Assembly (NCBI GenBank): GCA_000176735.1
Contig: ADBE01000128.1
Coordinates: forward strand, 1 to 39,741
From: Neisseria polysaccharea ATCC 43768
GTDB lineage: Bacteria > Pseudomonadota > Gammaproteobacteria > Burkholderiales > Neisseriaceae
Reading direction: 5' to 3'
DNA length: 39,741 nucleotides
The position numbers and the translations under genes are program-made. The notes below the pieces were generated by a model, which ran no database searches, was not told the origin of the DNA, and saw only the letters and a program-made list of their open reading frames with translations. Position 1 is the stretch's first letter; each line of letters starts with the position of its first letter. Below, in pieces: positions 1 to 7,861 of the stretch.

Positions 1-20
1 CGGGTTTGCGAAGGAACGGC

Positions 21-49
21 TTGAAACTTTGGGATATTCATTTTAGAAT
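21..49 (+). promoter_or_regulatory. Probable sigma70 promoter for comE
   Basis: TTGAAA at 21-26 and TAGAAT at 44-49 are separated by the optimal 17 bp. They lie about 60 bp before the comE start codon. This is inferred from consensus only. Confidence 0.55.
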
Positions 50-108
50 GACCCGTTTTATCGCCGCAGGATGCGGTTTTATTGTTTGCAACCTTTAAAG
101 GAAAAACC

Positions 109-408
109 ATGAAGAAAATGTTCGTGCTGTTCTGTATGCTGTTCTCCTGCGCCTTCTCCCTTGCGGCGGTAAACATCAATGCGGCTTCGCCGCAGGAGTT
201 GGAGGCGCTGCCGGGAATAGGTCCGGCGAAGGCGAAAGCCATTGCGGAATACCGTGCGCAAAACGGCGCGTTCAAGTCTGTGGACGATTTGACGAAGGTG
301 AAGGGCATCGGCCCGGCGGTGCTGGCGAAGCTGAAGGATCAGGCTTCGGTCGGCGCGCCCGCGCCCAAAGCCCCGGCAAAACCGGTGCTGCCCGCAGCTA
401 AAAAATAG
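109..408 (+). CDS. comE: ComE/ComEA-type helix-hairpin-helix DNA-binding competence protein
   Basis: A 99-residue secreted protein. In Neisseria, ComE binds incoming double-stranded DNA in the periplasm during natural transformation. The sequence has a basic start and hydrophobic core typical of a Sec signal peptide (about residues 1-20). A tandem helix-hairpin-helix follows, with LPGIGPAKAKAI and VKGIGPAVLAKL as its two hairpins, then an Ala/Pro/Lys-rich tail that may contact DNA or the cell wall. The start at 109 was chosen because AAAGGA lies just upstream and the signal peptide begins there; an upstream in-frame start at 82 would add nine residues before it. Neisseria genomes are known to carry several near-identical comE copies, so this is probably one of a set. 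An uptake-sequence terminator follows at 522-553. Confidence 0.9.
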   Translation: MKKMFVLFCMLFSCAFSLAAVNINAASPQELEALPGIGPAKAKAIAEYRAQNGAFKSVDDLTKVKGIGPAVLAKLKDQASVGAPAPKAPAKPVLPAAKK

Positions 409-521
409 GGGAACCTGTAAGGGAAGGGGCATCGGCCGCCGCCGGTGCTTTTTTGTTTGGAAGGGAAATGGCTGGAGAAAGACCTGCGCTATATCGGGGA
501 ATGAATCGACGCAAAGGAAAT

Positions 522-553
522 GCCGTCTGAACATGCGTTCGGGCGGCGTTTTT
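522..553 (+). terminator. Uptake-sequence hairpin terminator after comE
   Basis: GCCGTCTGAAC (522-532) pairs imperfectly with GTTCGGGCGGC (537-547) across a 4-nt loop and is followed by a T run. The left arm is a canonical DUS and the right arm is degenerate. Confidence 0.7.
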
Positions 554-677
554 ATAACAAAAACACTTCATGGCGGTTGGTTTTATGCCTGTCTAAGTTT
601 TTGTGTCGTGCATACCTGAAGATTTCAGACGGTAAGTGTATTCCGTTTCAGTTTGTAAGCTATGGCAGTCTGTTTAT

Positions 678-703
678 CTTGTGTTTTGCGCAATTGCCCT
701 TAT
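678..703 (+). promoter_or_regulatory. Possible sigma32-type heat-shock promoter for dnaJ
   Basis: CTTGTGT (678-684) and CCCTTAT (697-703) are 12 bp apart and resemble the sigma32 pattern CTTGAAA...CCCCAT, about 40 bp before dnaJ. The matches are partial, so this is tentative. It fits the known heat inducibility of dnaJ in other proteobacteria. Confidence 0.3.
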
Positions 704-739
704 TTTAAGCCGTGATTTTATTTTGAATTAGATGAACAG

Positions 740-1861
740 ATGAGTAATCAAGATTTTTATGCGACGCTGGGTGTGGCAAGAACAGCTACCGATGATGAGA
801 TTAAAAAAGCCTACCGTAAATTGGCGATGAAATACCATCCCGACCGCAATCCTGACAATAAAGAGGCGGAAGAGAAGTTTAAAGAAGTACAAAAGGCGTA
901 TGAAACTTTGTCCGACAAGGAAAAGCGTGCTATGTACGACCAATACGGTCATGCGGCATTTGAAGGAGGAGGTCAAGGTGGATTTGGAGGGTTTGGCGGA
1001 TTTGGCGGTGCGCAGGGTTTTGACTTTGGGGATATTTTCAGCCAAATGTTTGGAGGCGGTTCGGGGCGCGCCCAGCCTGATTATCAGGGTGAGGATGTTC
1101 AAGTCGGTATCGAAATCACGCTTGAAGAAGCAGCAAAAGGCGTGAAGAAACGCATCAATATTCCGACTTATGAAGCGTGCGATGTCTGCAACGGCAGCGG
1201 CGCGAAACCCGGGACATCCCCTGAAACCTGTCCGACTTGTAAAGGCTCGGGTACGGTGCACATCCAGCAGGCGATTTTCCGTATGCAGCAGACTTGTCCG
1301 ACCTGCCACGGTGCGGGCAAACACATTAAAGAACCTTGCGTCAAATGCCGTGGCGCAGGGCGGAATAAGGCGGTCAAGACGGTGGAAGTCAATATTCCCG
1401 CCGGTATCGATGACGGGCAGCGTATCCGTTTGAGCGGCGAAGGCGGGCCGGGTACGCACGGTGCGCCTGCCGGCGACCTGTATGTAACCGTCCGCATTCG
1501 GGCGCATAAGATTTTCCAACGCGACGGCTTGGATTTGCATTGCGAACTGCCGATCAGTTTTGCCACGGCTGCTTTGGGCGGGGAGTTGGAAGTGCCGACC
1601 TTGGACGGCAAGGTCAAGCTCACCGTCCCCAAAGAAACCCAAACCGGCAGGAGGATGCGCGTGAAGGGTAAGGGTGTCAAATCTTTACGCAGCAGCGCGA
1701 CCGGCGATTTGTACTGCCATATTGTTGTCGAAACGCCTGTCAATTTGACCGACCGCCAGAAAGAGCTTTTGGAAGAATTTGAGCGGATTTCTACCGGCTT
1801 GGAAAACCAAACGCCGCGCAAGAAATCGTTTTTAGACAAGCTGCGCGATTTGTTTGATTGA
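740..1861 (+). CDS. dnaJ: Chaperone protein DnaJ (Hsp40)
   Basis: The 373-residue cytoplasmic co-chaperone delivers unfolded proteins to DnaK and stimulates its ATPase. All class I domains are present. The J domain (about 1-70) has the catalytic HPD tripeptide at 33-35. A Gly/Phe linker spans about 75-110. The zinc-binding region has four CxxCxGxG repeats, with cysteine pairs at 147/150, 164/167, 186/189 and 200/203. A C-terminal substrate-binding and dimerisation region follows. The length is normal for the family. dnaK and grpE are not beside it, so it is transcribed alone here, between comE and an OPT transporter, with its own terminator. Confidence 0.97.
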   Translation: MSNQDFYATLGVARTATDDEIKKAYRKLAMKYHPDRNPDNKEAEEKFKEVQKAYETLSDKEKRAMYDQYGHAAFEGGGQGGFGGFGGFGGAQGFDFGDIFSQMFGGGSGRAQPDYQGEDVQVGIEITLEEAAKGVKKRINIPTYEACDVCNGSGAKPGTSPETCPTCKGSGTVHIQQAIFRMQQTCPTCHGAGKHIKEPCVKCRGAGRNKAVKTVEVNIPAGIDDGQRIRLSGEGGPGTHGAPAGDLYVTVRIRAHKIFQRDGLDLHCELPISFATAALGGELEVPTLDGKVKLTVPKETQTGRRMRVKGKGVKSLRSSATGDLYCHIVVETPVNLTDRQKELLEEFERISTGLENQTPRKKSFLDKLRDLFD

Positions 1862-1881
1862 TTTTAAGGTTCGGAAACAAG

Positions 1882-1920
1882 CAGCCGTATCGGGTAATAT
1901 CCCTGATACGGCTGTTTTTG
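1882..1920 (+). terminator. Rho-independent terminator of dnaJ
   Basis: CAGCCGTATC (1882-1891) and GATACGGCTG (1905-1914) form a perfect 10-bp stem followed by TTTTTG. It is one of the few terminators in the window that does not use uptake sequences. Confidence 0.85.
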
Positions 1921-1999
1921 TTTGTTTGGAAATAGTTTTTATTTTCAATGTGGTATGGGGCAGGGTGGGATAACTGTTTTTAACCGTTCTTTTTAAAAC

Positions 2000-2028
2000 T
2001 TGACATCATGGCGTGATGCCAACAATAT
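2000..2028 (+). promoter_or_regulatory. Promoter with internal dyad upstream of the OPT transporter
   Basis: A perfect TTGACA (2000-2005) is followed after 17 bp by CAATAT (2023-2028), a weak -10. An inverted repeat CATCA-TGGCG-TGATG (2004-2018) overlaps the -35 and spacer and could be an operator. Confidence 0.45.
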
Positions 2029-2056
2029 GTGAACGTCTGTTGTCAAAGGAAGAATA

Positions 2057-4075
2057 ATGAATAAATCTTTATCCGGTTCGGTAGAAGAATACCGCGAACT
2101 GACGCTCCGAGGCATGATACTCGGTGCATTGATTACTGTAATTTTTACTGCGTCCAACGTTTACCTCGGTTTGAAAGTCGGGCTGACCTTTGCCTCGTCG
2201 ATTCCGGCGGCGGTGATTTCGATGGCGGTTTTAAAGTTTTTCAAAGGCAGCAATATTTTGGAAAACAACATGGTGCAGACCCAAGCCTCGGCGGCGGGTA
2301 CGCTTTCGACCATCATTTTTGTCCTGCCCGGTTTGCTGATGGCGGGCTACTGGAGCGGTTTCCCGTTCTGGCAGACGACGCTTTTATGTATTGCCGGCGG
2401 GATTTTGGGGGTGATTTTTACCATTCCGCTGCGTTACGCGATGGTGGTGAAAAGTGATTTGCCTTATCCGGAAGGTGTGGCGGCTGCTGAAATTTTGAAA
2501 GTGGGCGGCCATGAAGAAGGGGATGACCGTCAGGGCGGCAGCGGTATCAAAGAGCTGGCGGCCGGCGGCGCGTTGGCGGGATTGATGAGCTTTTGCGCCG
2601 GAGGTCTGCGCGTGATTGCCGATAGCGCGAGTTATTGGTTTAAAAGCGGTACGGCAATTTTCCAACTGCCGATGGGCTTTTCACTGGCATTGTTGGGCGC
2701 GGGCTATTTGGTCGGACTGACGGGCGGCATCGCCATCCTGTTGGGCATTTCGATTGCTTGGGGCATTGCCGTGCCGTATTTCTCCTCACACATTCCGCAA
2801 CCTTCCGATATGGAAATGGCGGCGTTTGCGATGAAGCTGTGGAAGGAGAAAGTGCGTTTTATCGGTGCGGGAACCATAGGTATCGCGGCGGTTTGGACGC
2901 TTTTGATGCTGCTCAAGCCGATGGTGGAAGGCATGAAGATGTCGTTCAAGAGTTTTGGCGGCGGTGCGCCCGCTACAGAACGCGCCGAACAGGATTTGTC
3001 GCCTAAAGCCATGATTTTCTGGGTATTGTCTATGATGTTTATTCTAGGCGTGTCGTTTTACCACTTTATCGGCGATTCGCACATTACGGGCGGCATGGCT
3101 TGGCTTTTAGTGGTCGTTTGCACGCTTTTGGCTTCCGTCATCGGCTTTTTGGTCGCCGCCGCCTGCGGTTATATGGCGGGTTTGGTCGGCTCGTCTTCCA
3201 GCCCGATTTCCGGCGTGGGCATCGTTTCCATTGTTATCATTTCGCTGGTTTTATTGGTTGTGGGCGAATCAGGCGGCTTGATGGCGGATGAGGTCAACCG
3301 TAAATTCTTACTGGCGTTGACGCTTTTCTGCGGCTCGGCAGTAATCTGCGTGGCTTCGATTTCCAATGACAACCTGCAAGACCTGAAAACCGGCTACCTG
3401 CTCAAAGCCACGCCTTGGCGGCAGCAAGTTGCCCTGATTATCGGCTGTATCGTCGGTGCGCTGGTGATTTCACCCGTGTTGGAACTGCTTTACGAAGCCT
3501 ACGGCTTTACCGGCGCAATGCCGCGCGAAGGCATGGATGCGGCGCAGGCTTTGGCAGCCCCTCAAGCGACTTTGATGACGACCATCGCGTCGGGCATTTT
3601 CGCCCACAATCTCGAATGGGCGTATATCTTTACCGGTATCGCGATTGGAGCGGTATTAATCGTCGTCGATTTGGTGTTGAAAAAATCATCAGGCGGTAAA
3701 CTTGCCCTGCCCGTCCTTGCGGTCGGTATGGGTATTTATCTGCCGCCGTCCGTTAATATGCCCATCGTGGCAGGCGCGGTGTTGGCGGCAGTGTTGAAAC
3801 ACATCATCGGTAAAAAAGCGGAAAACCGTGAAGGCCGTCTGAAAAACGCCGAGCGCATCGGAACCTTGTTCTCCGCCGGCCTGATTGTCGGTGAAAGCCT
3901 GATTGGTGTGATTATGGCGTTTATTATTGCCTTCTCCGTGACCAACGGCGGCTCGGATGCGCCGCTTGCGTTGAATCTGGAAAACTGGGATACCGCCGCC
4001 TCATGGTTGGGTTTGGCGTTCTTCGTTACCGGGATGTTTTTCTTTGCACAGCGCGTACTGAAGGCGGGTAGGTAG
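2057..4075 (+). CDS. OPT-family (oligopeptide/metal-chelate) transporter
   Basis: This 672-residue inner-membrane protein is made almost entirely of hydrophobic segments, about 15 or more by eye. It begins with a short cytoplasmic EYRELTLRGMILG stretch typical of bacterial OPT transporters. The family imports small peptides or metal-peptide conjugates by proton coupling; the substrate cannot be read from sequence. Conserved-looking loops include NVYLGLKVG near the N terminus, NNMVQTQASAAGTL, and GLVGSSSSPISGVGI in the middle. A good ribosome site (AAGGAAG) precedes the start. The gene stands alone between the dnaJ terminator and a bidirectional uptake-sequence terminator shared with convergent rfbC. 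Confidence 0.88.
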   Translation: MNKSLSGSVEEYRELTLRGMILGALITVIFTASNVYLGLKVGLTFASSIPAAVISMAVLKFFKGSNILENNMVQTQASAAGTLSTIIFVLPGLLMAGYWSGFPFWQTTLLCIAGGILGVIFTIPLRYAMVVKSDLPYPEGVAAAEILKVGGHEEGDDRQGGSGIKELAAGGALAGLMSFCAGGLRVIADSASYWFKSGTAIFQLPMGFSLALLGAGYLVGLTGGIAILLGISIAWGIAVPYFSSHIPQPSDMEMAAFAMKLWKEKVRFIGAGTIGIAAVWTLLMLLKPMVEGMKMSFKSFGGGAPATERAEQDLSPKAMIFWVLSMMFILGVSFYHFIGDSHITGGMAWLLVVVCTLLASVIGFLVAAACGYMAGLVGSSSSPISGVGIVSIVIISLVLLVVGESGGLMADEVNRKFLLALTLFCGSAVICVASISNDNLQDLKTGYLLKATPWRQQVALIIGCIVGALVISPVLELLYEAYGFTGAMPREGMDAAQALAAPQATLMTTIASGIFAHNLEWAYIFTGIAIGAVLIVVDLVLKKSSGGKLALPVLAVGMGIYLPPSVNMPIVAGAVLAAVLKHIIGKKAENREGRLKNAERIGTLFSAGLIVGESLIGVIMAFIIAFSVTNGGSDAPLALNLENWDTAASWLGLAFFVTGMFFFAQRVLKAGR

Positions 4076-4087
4076 CCTGTCGGAAAA

Positions 4088-4120
4088 AATGCCGTCTGAA
4101 ACGTTCAGACGGCATTTTTA
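4088..4120. terminator. Bidirectional uptake-sequence terminator between the OPT gene and rfbC
   Basis: AATGCCGTCTGAA (4088-4100) and TTCAGACGGCATT (4104-4116) form a perfect stem with a 3-nt loop. An A run precedes it and a T run follows, so it can terminate both convergent genes. Confidence 0.9.
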
Positions 4121-4675
4121 TCGGGAAAGCGGAAGGCGGAACTTTTCGGCTTGTGCCCACGTTTTGCCGGCAAGGTCTTTGGGCGACAGCAGCGGCGTGG
4201 TTTGAAGCGGCCAGCCTATGCCTATTGCCGGGTCGTTCCATATTAAAACCTGTTCGGCTTCAGGCTTGTAATAGTCCGTGCATTTGTACATGACTTCTGC
4301 CGTATCGCTCAAAACGTAAAACCCGTGTGCGAAGCCTTCGGGTATCCAAAGCTGGCATTGGTTTTGCGCGGACAGGGTTGCGCCCGCCCATTTGCCGAAA
4401 GTCGGCGAACCTTCGCGCATATCGACGGCCACGTCGAACACTTCTCCGGCAATCGCGCGTACGAGTTTGCCTTGCGTGTTTTCGGTTTGGTAGTGCAGGC
4501 CGCGCAATACGCCTTTGCGTGATTGGGAATGGTTTTCCTGCACGAAATTTCGATCGGCAATATTTTCTTTGAACCACCCGTCGCGGAAGGTTTCCATAAA
4601 AAAGCCGCGTCCGTCTTTGAAGACTTGCGGTTTTAAAATTTTTACGTCGGGGAGGGCGGTGTCGATGATGTTCAT
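4118..4675 (-). CDS. rfbC: dTDP-4-dehydrorhamnose 3,5-epimerase
   Basis: The 185-residue cytosolic cupin enzyme converts dTDP-4-keto-6-deoxyglucose to dTDP-4-keto-L-rhamnose. The family core is visible: FxQxNHSxSxKGVLRGLHYQ with the catalytic His at residue 61, the GEVFDVAVDMREGSPTFG strand pair, and IPEGFAHGFYVLSD followed by the CTDYY segment that carries the catalytic tyrosine. The length matches RmlC. It is the last gene of a minus-strand galE-rfbB-rfbA-rfbC cluster. A 44-bp gap with an inverted uptake-sequence pair separates it from rfbA. No rfbD (the reductase that completes dTDP-L-rhamnose) is in the window. Confidence 0.95.
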   Translation of the reverse strand: MNIIDTALPDVKILKPQVFKDGRGFFMETFRDGWFKENIADRNFVQENHSQSRKGVLRGLHYQTENTQGKLVRAIAGEVFDVAVDMREGSPTFGKWAGATLSAQNQCQLWIPEGFAHGFYVLSDTAEVMYKCTDYYKPEAEQVLIWNDPAIGIGWPLQTTPLLSPKDLAGKTWAQAEKFRLPLSR

Positions 4676-4687
4676 GATTTTCTCTGT

Positions 4688-4719
4688 ATGCCGTCTGAAG
4701 AAAGTGGTTCAGACGGCAT
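4688..4719. repeat. Inverted uptake-sequence pair between rfbA and rfbC
   Basis: ATGCCGTCTGAA (4688-4699) and TTCAGACGGCAT (4708-4719) form a 12-bp stem. On the minus strand no strong T run follows, so it may attenuate rather than fully stop transcription into rfbC. Confidence 0.8.
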
Positions 4720-5586
4720 TTATTTGCCGATTAGGCGCAGCAGGTATTGCCCGTAGGCGGTTTTTTCCAAAGGCTTTGCCCGTGTTTCCACATCTTTTTT
4801 CGTCAGCCAGCCGTTGCGCCAAGCGATTTCTTCGAGGCAGGCGATGTGCAGGTTTTGGATGTTTTGCACGGTTTGGACGAATGAAGCCGCCTCGTGCAGG
4901 CTCTCGTGGGTGCCGGTGTCCAACCACGCGAAACCGCGTCCTAAGATTTGGACGGAGAGCGAGCCGTCTTCCAGATACAGACGGTTGAGGTCGGAAATTT
5001 CCAATTCGCCGCGTGCGGACGGTTTGAGCTGTTTGGCGAACTCGACGGCGCGGTTGTCGTAGAAATACAAGCCGGTTACCACCCAATCGGATTTGGGCTG
5101 TTGCGGTTTCTCTTCGATGGAAACGGCGCGGAAGTTTTCGTTAAATCCGACCACGCCGAAACGTTCGGGGTTTTTGACCTGATAAGCAAACACGGTTGCG
5201 CCGTGCGTTTGCGCTGCCGCCTGTTTCAATGTTTGCGTAAACGACTGACCGTAAAAAATATTGTCGCCCAAAACCAAGCAGACATTGTCTTCGCCGATAA
5301 AGTCTTCGCCGATGATGAATGCCTGTGCCAAGCCGTCGGGAGCGGGTTGCACGGCATAGCTGATGGAAATGCCGAAATCGCCGCCGTCGCCAAGCAGGCG
5401 TTTGAAAGAGGCGTTGTCTTCAGGCGCGGTAATCACCAAAATGTCGCGGATTCCCGCCAGCATCAATACGGACAGGGGATAGTAAATCATGGGCTTGTCG
5501 TACACGGGCAGGAGCTGTTTGGATACGCCACGTGTGATGGGGTAGAGGCGCGTGCCGTTGCCGCCTGCCAGTATGATGCCTTTCAT
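4720..5586 (-). CDS. rfbA: Glucose-1-phosphate thymidylyltransferase
   Basis: A 288-residue cytosolic nucleotidyltransferase that makes dTDP-glucose from glucose-1-phosphate and dTTP, the first step of dTDP-sugar synthesis. The N terminus carries the nucleotide-binding signature [11 protein letters not shown]...[11 protein letters not shown]. Further RmlA signatures include [10 protein letters not shown], the sugar-contacting [10 protein letters not shown], and [12 protein letters not shown]. The start at 5586 was chosen because AAAGAAAAG precedes it and the glycine-rich motif begins at residue 8; the open frame upstream runs through uptake-sequence DNA. It lies 62 bp downstream of rfbB, with an inverted uptake-sequence pair between them. 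Confidence 0.96.
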   Translation of the reverse strand: MKGIILAGGNGTRLYPITRGVSKQLLPVYDKPMIYYPLSVLMLAGIRDILVITAPEDNASFKRLLGDGGDFGISISYAVQPAPDGLAQAFIIGEDFIGEDNVCLVLGDNIFYGQSFTQTLKQAAAQTHGATVFAYQVKNPERFGVVGFNENFRAVSIEEKPQQPKSDWVVTGLYFYDNRAVEFAKQLKPSARGELEISDLNRLYLEDGSLSVQILGRGFAWLDTGTHESLHEAASFVQTVQNIQNLHIACLEEIAWRNGWLTKKDVETRAKPLEKTAYGQYLLRLIGK

Positions 5587-5611
5587 CTTTTCTTTCTTCC
5601 TTTGCGATGGG

Positions 5612-5648
5612 TTTTCAGACGGCATTGCGTCGGGATGCCGTCTGAAAA
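5612..5648. repeat. Inverted uptake-sequence pair between rfbB and rfbA
   Basis: TTTTCAGACGGCAT (5612-5625) and ATGCCGTCTGAAAA (5635-5648) are perfect 14-bp inverted copies. The pair immediately follows the rfbB stop codon within an otherwise co-directional cluster. Confidence 0.85.
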
Positions 5649-6731
5649 CTATTTGCCTGTACCTAAGCGTTCCAAACGGTAGCTGCCGTTCAATACGTTT
5701 TGCCACCAGGTTTTGTTGTCCAGATACCATTGCACTGTTTTGCGGATGCCGGACTCGAAGGTTTCCAAAGGCTGCCAGCCCAAATCCCGTCTGATTTTCG
5801 CCGCATCAATGGCGTAGCGCACGTCATGGCCGGGGCGGTCCGGGACAAAGGTAATCAAATCTTCATAACGTGCCACACCCGCCGGTTTTTCAGGAACAAG
5901 CTCTTCCAGCAGGGCGCAGATGGTTTTGACGACTTCAATATTGACTTTTTCATTGTGGCCGCCAATATTGTAGGTTTCGCCGACAACACCTTCGGTAACA
6001 ACCTGATACAGCGCGCGCGCGTGGTCTTCGACAAACAGCCAGTCGCGGATTTGCGCCCCGTCGCCGTACACAGGCAGCGGTTTGCCGCCAAGCGCGTTCA
6101 AAATCGTCAGCGGGATGAGTTTTTCGGGGAATTGTCGGGGCCCGTAATTATTGGAACAGTTGCTGACAATGGCGGGCAGCCCGTAAGTCCGTTGCCACGC
6201 GCGGACAAGATGATCGGAAGATGCTTTAGATGCGGCATAAGGATTGGACGGCGCGTAGGGCGCGGTTTCGGCAGACAAATCGTCCGTGCCGTGCAAATCG
6301 CCATAAACTTCATCGGTAGAAATATGGTGGAAACGGAAGGCTTCGCGCTGTTCAGACGGCATTTGCTGCCAGTAGGCACGCGCAGCTTCCAGCAGATTGA
6401 ATGTGCCGACGATATTGGTTTGGATAAACTCGCCTGCCGAATCGATAGAGCGGTCGACGTGGCTTTCCGCAGCCAAGTGCATCACGGCATCTGGCCGGTA
6501 TTGCGCGAACACGCGGTTAAGTTCGGCTCGGTCGCAAATGTCTGCCCGTTCAAAAGCGTAGCGGGGATTATCGGCAATGTCGGTCAGCGATTCGAGATTG
6601 CCCGCATAGGTCAGTTTGTCGAGGTTGACGACGGAATCTTGGGTGTTTTGAATGATATGACGGACAACGGCAGAGCCGATAAAGCCCGCGCCGCCGGTAA
6701 CGAGGATGGTTTTTTTGTTTGCGGTTTGCAT
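5649..6731 (-). CDS. rfbB: dTDP-glucose 4,6-dehydratase
   Basis: The 360-residue NAD-dependent short-chain dehydrogenase/reductase enzyme converts dTDP-glucose to dTDP-4-keto-6-deoxyglucose. It has an N-terminal Rossmann motif TGGAGFIGS (about 12-20), the dehydratase signature STDEVYGDL, and the catalytic [17 protein letters not shown] and [18 protein letters not shown] are strong RmlB markers. The ATG directly abuts the galE stop codon (TAAATG), so the two genes are translationally coupled. Internal uptake-sequence DNA is tolerated near 6352. The product feeds rfbC; the final sugar is uncertain without rfbD. Confidence 0.96.
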   Translation of the reverse strand: MQTANKKTILVTGGAGFIGSAVVRHIIQNTQDSVVNLDKLTYAGNLESLTDIADNPRYAFERADICDRAELNRVFAQYRPDAVMHLAAESHVDRSIDSAGEFIQTNIVGTFNLLEAARAYWQQMPSEQREAFRFHHISTDEVYGDLHGTDDLSAETAPYAPSNPYAASKASSDHLVRAWQRTYGLPAIVSNCSNNYGPRQFPEKLIPLTILNALGGKPLPVYGDGAQIRDWLFVEDHARALYQVVTEGVVGETYNIGGHNEKVNIEVVKTICALLEELVPEKPAGVARYEDLITFVPDRPGHDVRYAIDAAKIRRDLGWQPLETFESGIRKTVQWYLDNKTWWQNVLNGSYRLERLGTGK

Positions 6732-7748
6732 TTAATCCCCATATCCGTTGGGGTTACGGCTGACCCAACGCCACGAATCTTCCATCATTTGCGCAAGGCT
6801 GCGTTTGGTTTCCCAGCCCGTCTCTTGTTTGGTATGGGACGGGTCGGCAAAGGAACAAGCGAGGTCGCCGGCGCGGCGGGGTTGGATTCTGTAAGGAATG
6901 CGCAAACCGGAAGCGGCTTCAAAGGCACGGATGATTTCTAAGACGGAATAGGCGTGCCCCGAACCCAAGTTGAACAAATGTACGCCGGCAACGTCGCCTT
7001 TCGCCTTCATTGCCGCGATATGCCCTTCTGCCAAATCCATCACATGAATGTAGTCGCGCATTCCCGTACCGTCCGGGGTCGGATAATCGCCGCCGAATAC
7101 CGACAGTTGCGGCAGCCTGCCCGAAGCCACTTGGCAGATATAGGGCAAAAGGTTGTTGGGAATACCGTTGGGCTGTTCGCCGATCAAGCCGCTTTCGTGC
7201 GCGCCAATCGGGTTGAAATAGCGCAACAAAATCACGCTCCAACGCGGATCGGCTTTTTGGATGTCGGTTAACATCCGTTCCACCATCGCTTTGGACGCAC
7301 CATAAGGATTAGCGGTATCGCCCGGGCGCATATCTTCCGTATAGGGGACTTTTTCCGCATCGCCGTAAACGGTTGCCGACGAGCTGAATACGATTTTGAA
7401 CACGCCCGCGCGCGCCATTTCTTCCGCCAGCACCAGGCTGCCGTAAACATTGTTGCCGTAATATTTTATCGGCTCGGCAACGCTTTCCCCCACTGCCTTC
7501 AAACCGGCAAAATGGATGACGGATTCGATTTCGTGTTCTGAAAAAATCTGCCTCAAAATCTGACGGTCGCGGATGTCGCCCTGATAAAACGGTATGTTTC
7601 TGCCGGTAATTTGCTGAAGGCGCGGGAGGACGGCGGCAGACGAGTTGCACAGATTATCCAGAATCACGGCATCGTAACCGGATTGGACGAGCGAGACGGC
7701 GGTGTGCGAACCGATAAAGCCGGTGCCGCCGGTAATCAGGACAGTCAT
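6732..7748 (-). CDS. galE: UDP-glucose 4-epimerase
   Basis: The 338-residue NAD-dependent epimerase interconverts UDP-glucose and UDP-galactose. In Neisseria it supplies galactose for lipooligosaccharide outer-core chains. It shows the Rossmann motif GGTGFIGS at 7-14, the SSS catalytic region at 122-124 and the Y149xxxK153 pair. NPIGAHESGLIGEQPNGIPNN is characteristic of GalE. The start at 7748 was chosen because AAGGAA lies about 6 nt upstream; an ATG six bases earlier would overlap that ribosome site. It heads the minus-strand sugar cluster and faces away from tex across the cnl spacer. Confidence 0.96.
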   Translation of the reverse strand: MTVLITGGTGFIGSHTAVSLVQSGYDAVILDNLCNSSAAVLPRLQQITGRNIPFYQGDIRDRQILRQIFSEHEIESVIHFAGLKAVGESVAEPIKYYGNNVYGSLVLAEEMARAGVFKIVFSSSATVYGDAEKVPYTEDMRPGDTANPYGASKAMVERMLTDIQKADPRWSVILLRYFNPIGAHESGLIGEQPNGIPNNLLPYICQVASGRLPQLSVFGGDYPTPDGTGMRDYIHVMDLAEGHIAAMKAKGDVAGVHLFNLGSGHAYSVLEIIRAFEAASGLRIPYRIQPRRAGDLACSFADPSHTKQETGWETKRSLAQMMEDSWRWVSRNPNGYGD

Positions 7749-7861
7749 AAACATTCCTTTCAGATTGTATCGGGCAAAGTATATCAGTATTATCTTCATC
7801 TTTTCCAAACGATTACCCACATTGCGCCGTCGGCTGTTCAGACGGCATACGAAGGCAATTT
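7749..7861. other. Capsule-null (cnl) junction between galE and tex, 113 bp
   Basis: From the first base after the galE start codon to the base before the tex start codon is exactly 113 bp. Encapsulated meningococci carry capsule synthesis and transport genes at this place. Published cnl loci are 113 or 118 bp between galE and tex. The spacer must hold both divergent promoters and contains one uptake sequence (TTCAGACGGCAT, 7838-7849). No remnant of capsule genes is visible. Confidence 0.85.

Larger units (their letters stand above)
409..739. other. Intergenic region comE-dnaJ (331 bp)
   Basis: I see no gene here. The region contains one imperfect uptake-sequence hairpin (522-553) and a possible heat-shock promoter at 678-703. 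A 62-codon reading frame at 520-708 starts inside the uptake sequence and looks non-coding. Confidence 0.6.

Noticed and set aside
520-708. 62-codon frame between comE and dnaJ
   Set aside because: It begins inside an uptake-sequence terminator, lacks a ribosome site and has no sensible protein character.
5700-6941. 413-codon open frame on the plus strand opposite rfbB/galE
   Set aside because: It spans two genes on the opposite strand that have clear catalytic motifs. It has no ribosome site or recognisable protein features.
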